Part shown: one piece after another, positions 60,912 through 64,000 of the stretch
Layout: each line of letters starts with the position of its first letter
Position numbering within the stretch: the stretch's first letter is position 1
The notes under the pieces: model-generated
The model's database searches: none
What the model was told of the DNA's origin: nothing
Seen by the model: the letters and a program-made list of their open reading frames with translations, nothing else
Position numbers and translations under genes: made by a program
Assembly (NCBI GenBank): GCA_026874595.1
Contig: CM049306.1
Coordinates: forward strand, 53,166,019-53,230,018
Source of the DNA: Sipunculus nudus
Lineage: Eukaryota; Annelida; Sipuncula; Golfingiida; Sipunculidae
Direction: 5' to 3'
DNA length: 64,000 bases

Positions 60912-62552
60912 AAAACAAGGGACCCATGGGTCACGGTGCTCAGCCTTAAGTTTGAAATTTTTGCAAATGCAAAATATTCTATTTTAATGTTTTTCATTTA
61001 TATAAGCATATAAGAAGCTAAGAGGGAAGAGGCCCTCCTACTTGGCTATAGTAAAGTTCAAAATAAATGATTGCAAACTAATACTCTGACAAGACTGAAA
61101 TGAAGAAAAACAGTAAAAGTTTTGAGATACTGTGATGCATATGAAAAATTTACAGATGGACAGGCCAGTGGACAGAATGTACTAATACCTTTATTTCACT
61201 TTCAAGGGAATAATGCATTTAAGTTTATATATAAGCATATCCACTTTTTCATTAAAATAGTTTTTATCTGATTAATTTTTTTATTTACAAGTTTTATAAA
61301 TTTGTATTAAAAAACACTGAAAATATAAGTTAAAATATTAGAATTCAAAGTTGCAATCATTATATATCCAGAGTGTAGCTCATATTGGGTCATATTATAC
61401 ATACACATATATTTTTATTATTTTTAAATCACAAATGTTTAAACTGAATATAAAAGAAAATAATGCCACAACATGGCATCTTCAAGATTATTCCTTGAAT
61501 CACTATTAAAAAGTTTTGCACATTTTAGTTTTCAGTACATGCTTAATCTTATTCACTGAAATAAAATAAAAGATTCAGTAAATTTGATAAAATAAAACAT
61601 CTTTTCAAATAAAATATACACTGTTGGTTGAATGAGGGACAAACAATATCATTATGCTAATTACAATCTAAGCTATAATTTATTACTAGTCAATTTCACA
61701 CCTGGTGAAGTTTTTACTCTTCTCAAGTAAGGAATTACTTATCTGATGAACATCCACACTTTCACAGCAATACACCACTTTGTGGACACAATTAAATGTG
61801 CACTTTAATCATTAATTGTTACTCTGGTGGTAAATACAAAATCTAAAATGTAGCATTGCATAGCCAAGAATAAAATGAAATACGGAAAATTATAACATTC
61901 ATCTAGTTAATGCACCATCTGGCTATAGTAGTGGCCAAGCTGAGCCAAGGCAAGCTGCCTGGGGTGGGTTACATAATGCAAGTGAAGGCTGTACTACTGG
62001 GTGTAAACAACACTTGACATGGTGTATGAAAACTTGATAAAAGCTACTCTTTTCAATCAATTCCTTTGAAATTTCAGATTTTAAAAGATTAAATCCTTAT
62101 GTATATATGCTGTGAAAATTAAATCAACAGGGAAAAAACTTGCCATTGCCAAAGTTGGACAAAATTTAAGGTATTGATTTTTTATTTCTGCTAATAACTT
62201 GAAAAATTTGCAAAATTCAGATCTAATTTTGGTTAAACAACTGAATCTTGATTAAATGATGTTACATACCTGACAAAAAATCTCTAGCTTCAGCAATCCC
62301 CTTGTTAAGGGAGTAAATATATTTCTTGATTTTTTACAAAGTGCATTATGTTTGGGCCCATAACTTAAACAATTACGCAATATTTACTGACATCATTTCT
62401 GGCATGTGCATAGAGAATGTATATAGAAAAATATGTATATTATATATGATTAAAGTCAGATCAGTGGTTTTGATATTAGGCAGTCTTGAAGTCATTTTTC
62501 ACAATGGACCATGACTATAGCTCAGATGACTTATAGTCAGCTGAGCTAAAAA
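60912..62552 (+). mobile_element. Complete copy of the 1.64-kb ACAAGGGACCC element
   Basis: It starts AAAACAAGGGACCCATGGGT and GCTCAG, and ends ACTATAGCTCAGATGACTTA and CAGCTGAGCTAAAAA. The length of about 1,640 bp equals the 50731 copy, which supports these boundaries. The GGACGGACAGAC tract before the 3' end has been lost, leaving AATGGACCATGACTATAGC. No protein-coding capacity was found. Confidence 0.8.
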
Positions 62553-63170
62553 TCAATAACTAGCCTAATTTTTTAACTTTTATTTTAAAATTTCAGATTT
62601 TAACAGATTAAATCCTTATGCATGTGAACATGCTGTGAAAATTTAATCCACAATATTTACAGAAAAAATATGTGTTGTGGCCAAAGTTTGTAAAAATTTA
62701 AGGTACTGATTTTATATTTATGCTAATAACTTAAATAAAATTGCAAAATTCAGATCTCAATTTGGGTATACAATTTGTATCTTGATTAAATAAAGTTATA
62801 TCCCTGAAAAAAAGTGTCTAGCTTCAACAAATTTCATGTTAAATTTGTAAATATCTTAGAGGAATATATAGAGGAATATTTATATTTAATATACATATAA
62901 AACATATCAGTGGTTTTTGAAATTAGGCAGTCTTGAAGTGTAATAATGGGTTTTAAATGGAAAATTGAGGTTTTTCCATAATATCTCATAGGAACGAAGT
63001 CATAGTGACCCAATTTTCAGTAAGGTGGGAGATTTTTCGGACATCTAACAGTATGACAAAATTTGGATTTTTTAGGTCCTATTGGTTTCATATGTGCTCT
63101 TTTAACAGATGGACAGCCAGATGGCTGGAAGACAAACAAATGACCATCACTATAGCACAGATGACTTATA
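62553..63170 (+). mobile_element. 5'-truncated copy of the 1.64-kb element, head-to-tail with the previous copy
   Basis: It starts immediately after the previous copy with CAATAACTAGCCTAATTTTT, then AACAGATTAAATCCTTATG and TTAGGCAGTCTTGAAGTG. It decays into ACTATAGCACAGATGACTTA near 63150. The direct abutment suggests internal deletion of a tandem pair or insertion into a preferred site. Confidence 0.65.
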
Positions 63171-63288
63171 ACCTCTAGCTCTTTTTCCTCCGGTAACTAT
63201 GTTTTGTCAATAACACCACAACTAGAAGAACATGAGGTCATAATGAAATTTCTGAAGTTTGGTAAGGAAACTTAACAAAAGTTACTGA

Positions 63289-63300
63289 TATATATATATA

Positions 63301-63358
<58 letters not shown>
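63289..63358. repeat. Long (AT)n microsatellite
   Basis: About 70 bp of AT dinucleotides with one interruption near 63301-63305. Confidence 0.95.
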
Positions 63359-63359
<1 letters not shown>

Positions 63360-63360
<1 letters not shown>

Positions 63361-63930
63361 TGAAAGTTTAAACTACTTCATTTGATTAAATATATCAGTA
63401 TCAAAACCAAATTATCCCCATTTTTTATTTCATGGTTTTCATTAAGAGAGACATAAGGAAACCTGTATTGTGGCAATTCGCTTCTGGGAATTTCACGATA
63501 GTTCATTTGACTTTATGTTCATGTTGTTTTCATAATTTATGACACAGGTCAAGCTAAAATAATATAACTCCTGCTGCTGTGAAAAAACTGCTATTTTCAA
63601 ATGATAAGTGAAAGTGTTCATATGAATTCAGTAGAGTCACCCAGGCAGACAAATCTCATGAACAGGAACCCATTTTCAATACAACTGTAGCTGAAGCTTG
63701 ATACAGATCCCTCAGATCTCAGTTCTTTAAAAAGCAGCAGTTTGTGTTGGAGTTCAAGGGGCCAGTCTTATAACCTCATGGCTAGTCTCTAGGCTGGCTT
63801 CCACAAGCCACTGTCTAAGCCTCAGCTTCAGGAGCCAATGATAAAGACTGACTTGGATCTTGGGCCTACCAGCCTGTCTGTCAAGTTCTGATCAAGGCCC
63901 AAAAAATTAATTGCATAATAAAGGAATTAT
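63360..63930. other. Sequence without supported genes
   Basis: Slightly GC-richer towards 63720-63900, with no frames or repeats recognised. Confidence 0.4.
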
Positions 63931-64000
63931 AAAACAAGGGACCCATGGGTCACCGCATTCAGCTGTTATATATGATAAAAAAATATGATTTAGAAATGAG
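63931..64000 (+). mobile_element. Start of another 1.64-kb element, cut by the window edge
   Basis: AAAACAAGGGACCCATGGGT, then CACCGCATTCAGCTG, matches the 5' end of the copies at 39226, 50731 and 60912. It then diverges or is cut short at the window end. Confidence 0.7.

Overview
This window is eukaryotic nuclear DNA, most likely from a marine mollusc and probably a bivalve. It is strongly AT-rich, has no operon-like packing of open frames, and carries many repeats whose ends end in GGACGGACAGACGACGGACA-like tracts followed by CTATAGCTCAGATGACTTAT and CAGCTGAGCTAAAA. I associate that style of repeat with bivalve genomes. The assignment rests on style and memory, not on a search.

I found no complete protein-coding gene, rRNA or intact tRNA. 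The few open frames above 100 codons are either generated by tandem arrays (18021-18476, 57396-57918), lie inside dispersed repeats (40001-40426, 52010-52321), or are isolated and unrecognised (8986-9537). The best hint of a gene is a possible first coding exon on the minus strand at 8487-8517: an ATG in good context followed by a GAG|GTAAGG splice donor. The window therefore reads as intergenic or intronic sequence.

Layout. 1-1505: mollusc-type dispersed repeat, then a ~175-bp tandem array ending in a G run. 1506-6750: mostly unique sequence with repeat fragments and a possible SINE. 6750-7680: 28-bp minisatellite. 7690-9580: island with the candidate exon, a CRE-like site and a 183-codon frame. 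10591-11418: two non-autonomous inverted-repeat elements. 13116-14492: a foldback element. 16300-21010: three tandem arrays. 22870-23370, 31480-31960, 33460-35700 and 37840-38150: GC-richer, non-repetitive blocks with homeodomain/TALE-type sites, which look like candidate regulatory elements. 27935-28860: 31-bp satellite with a higher-order period. 32080-32501: hAT-like MITE. 36240-36860: minisatellite. 42162-44060: a second, larger foldback element sharing ends with the first. 50731-64000: repeat-dominated, with copies of a 1.64-kb element, a GGTGGCGCCACC palindrome array, a solo LTR with target-site duplication, a 38-bp purine minisatellite and a long AT tract.

The most interesting signals are the two foldback elements, which have near-identical termini but arms built from different short modules; the PBX-MEIS and PBX-HOX type composite sites in the central non-repetitive blocks; and the higher-order structure of the 31-bp satellite. 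All element boundaries were read by eye.
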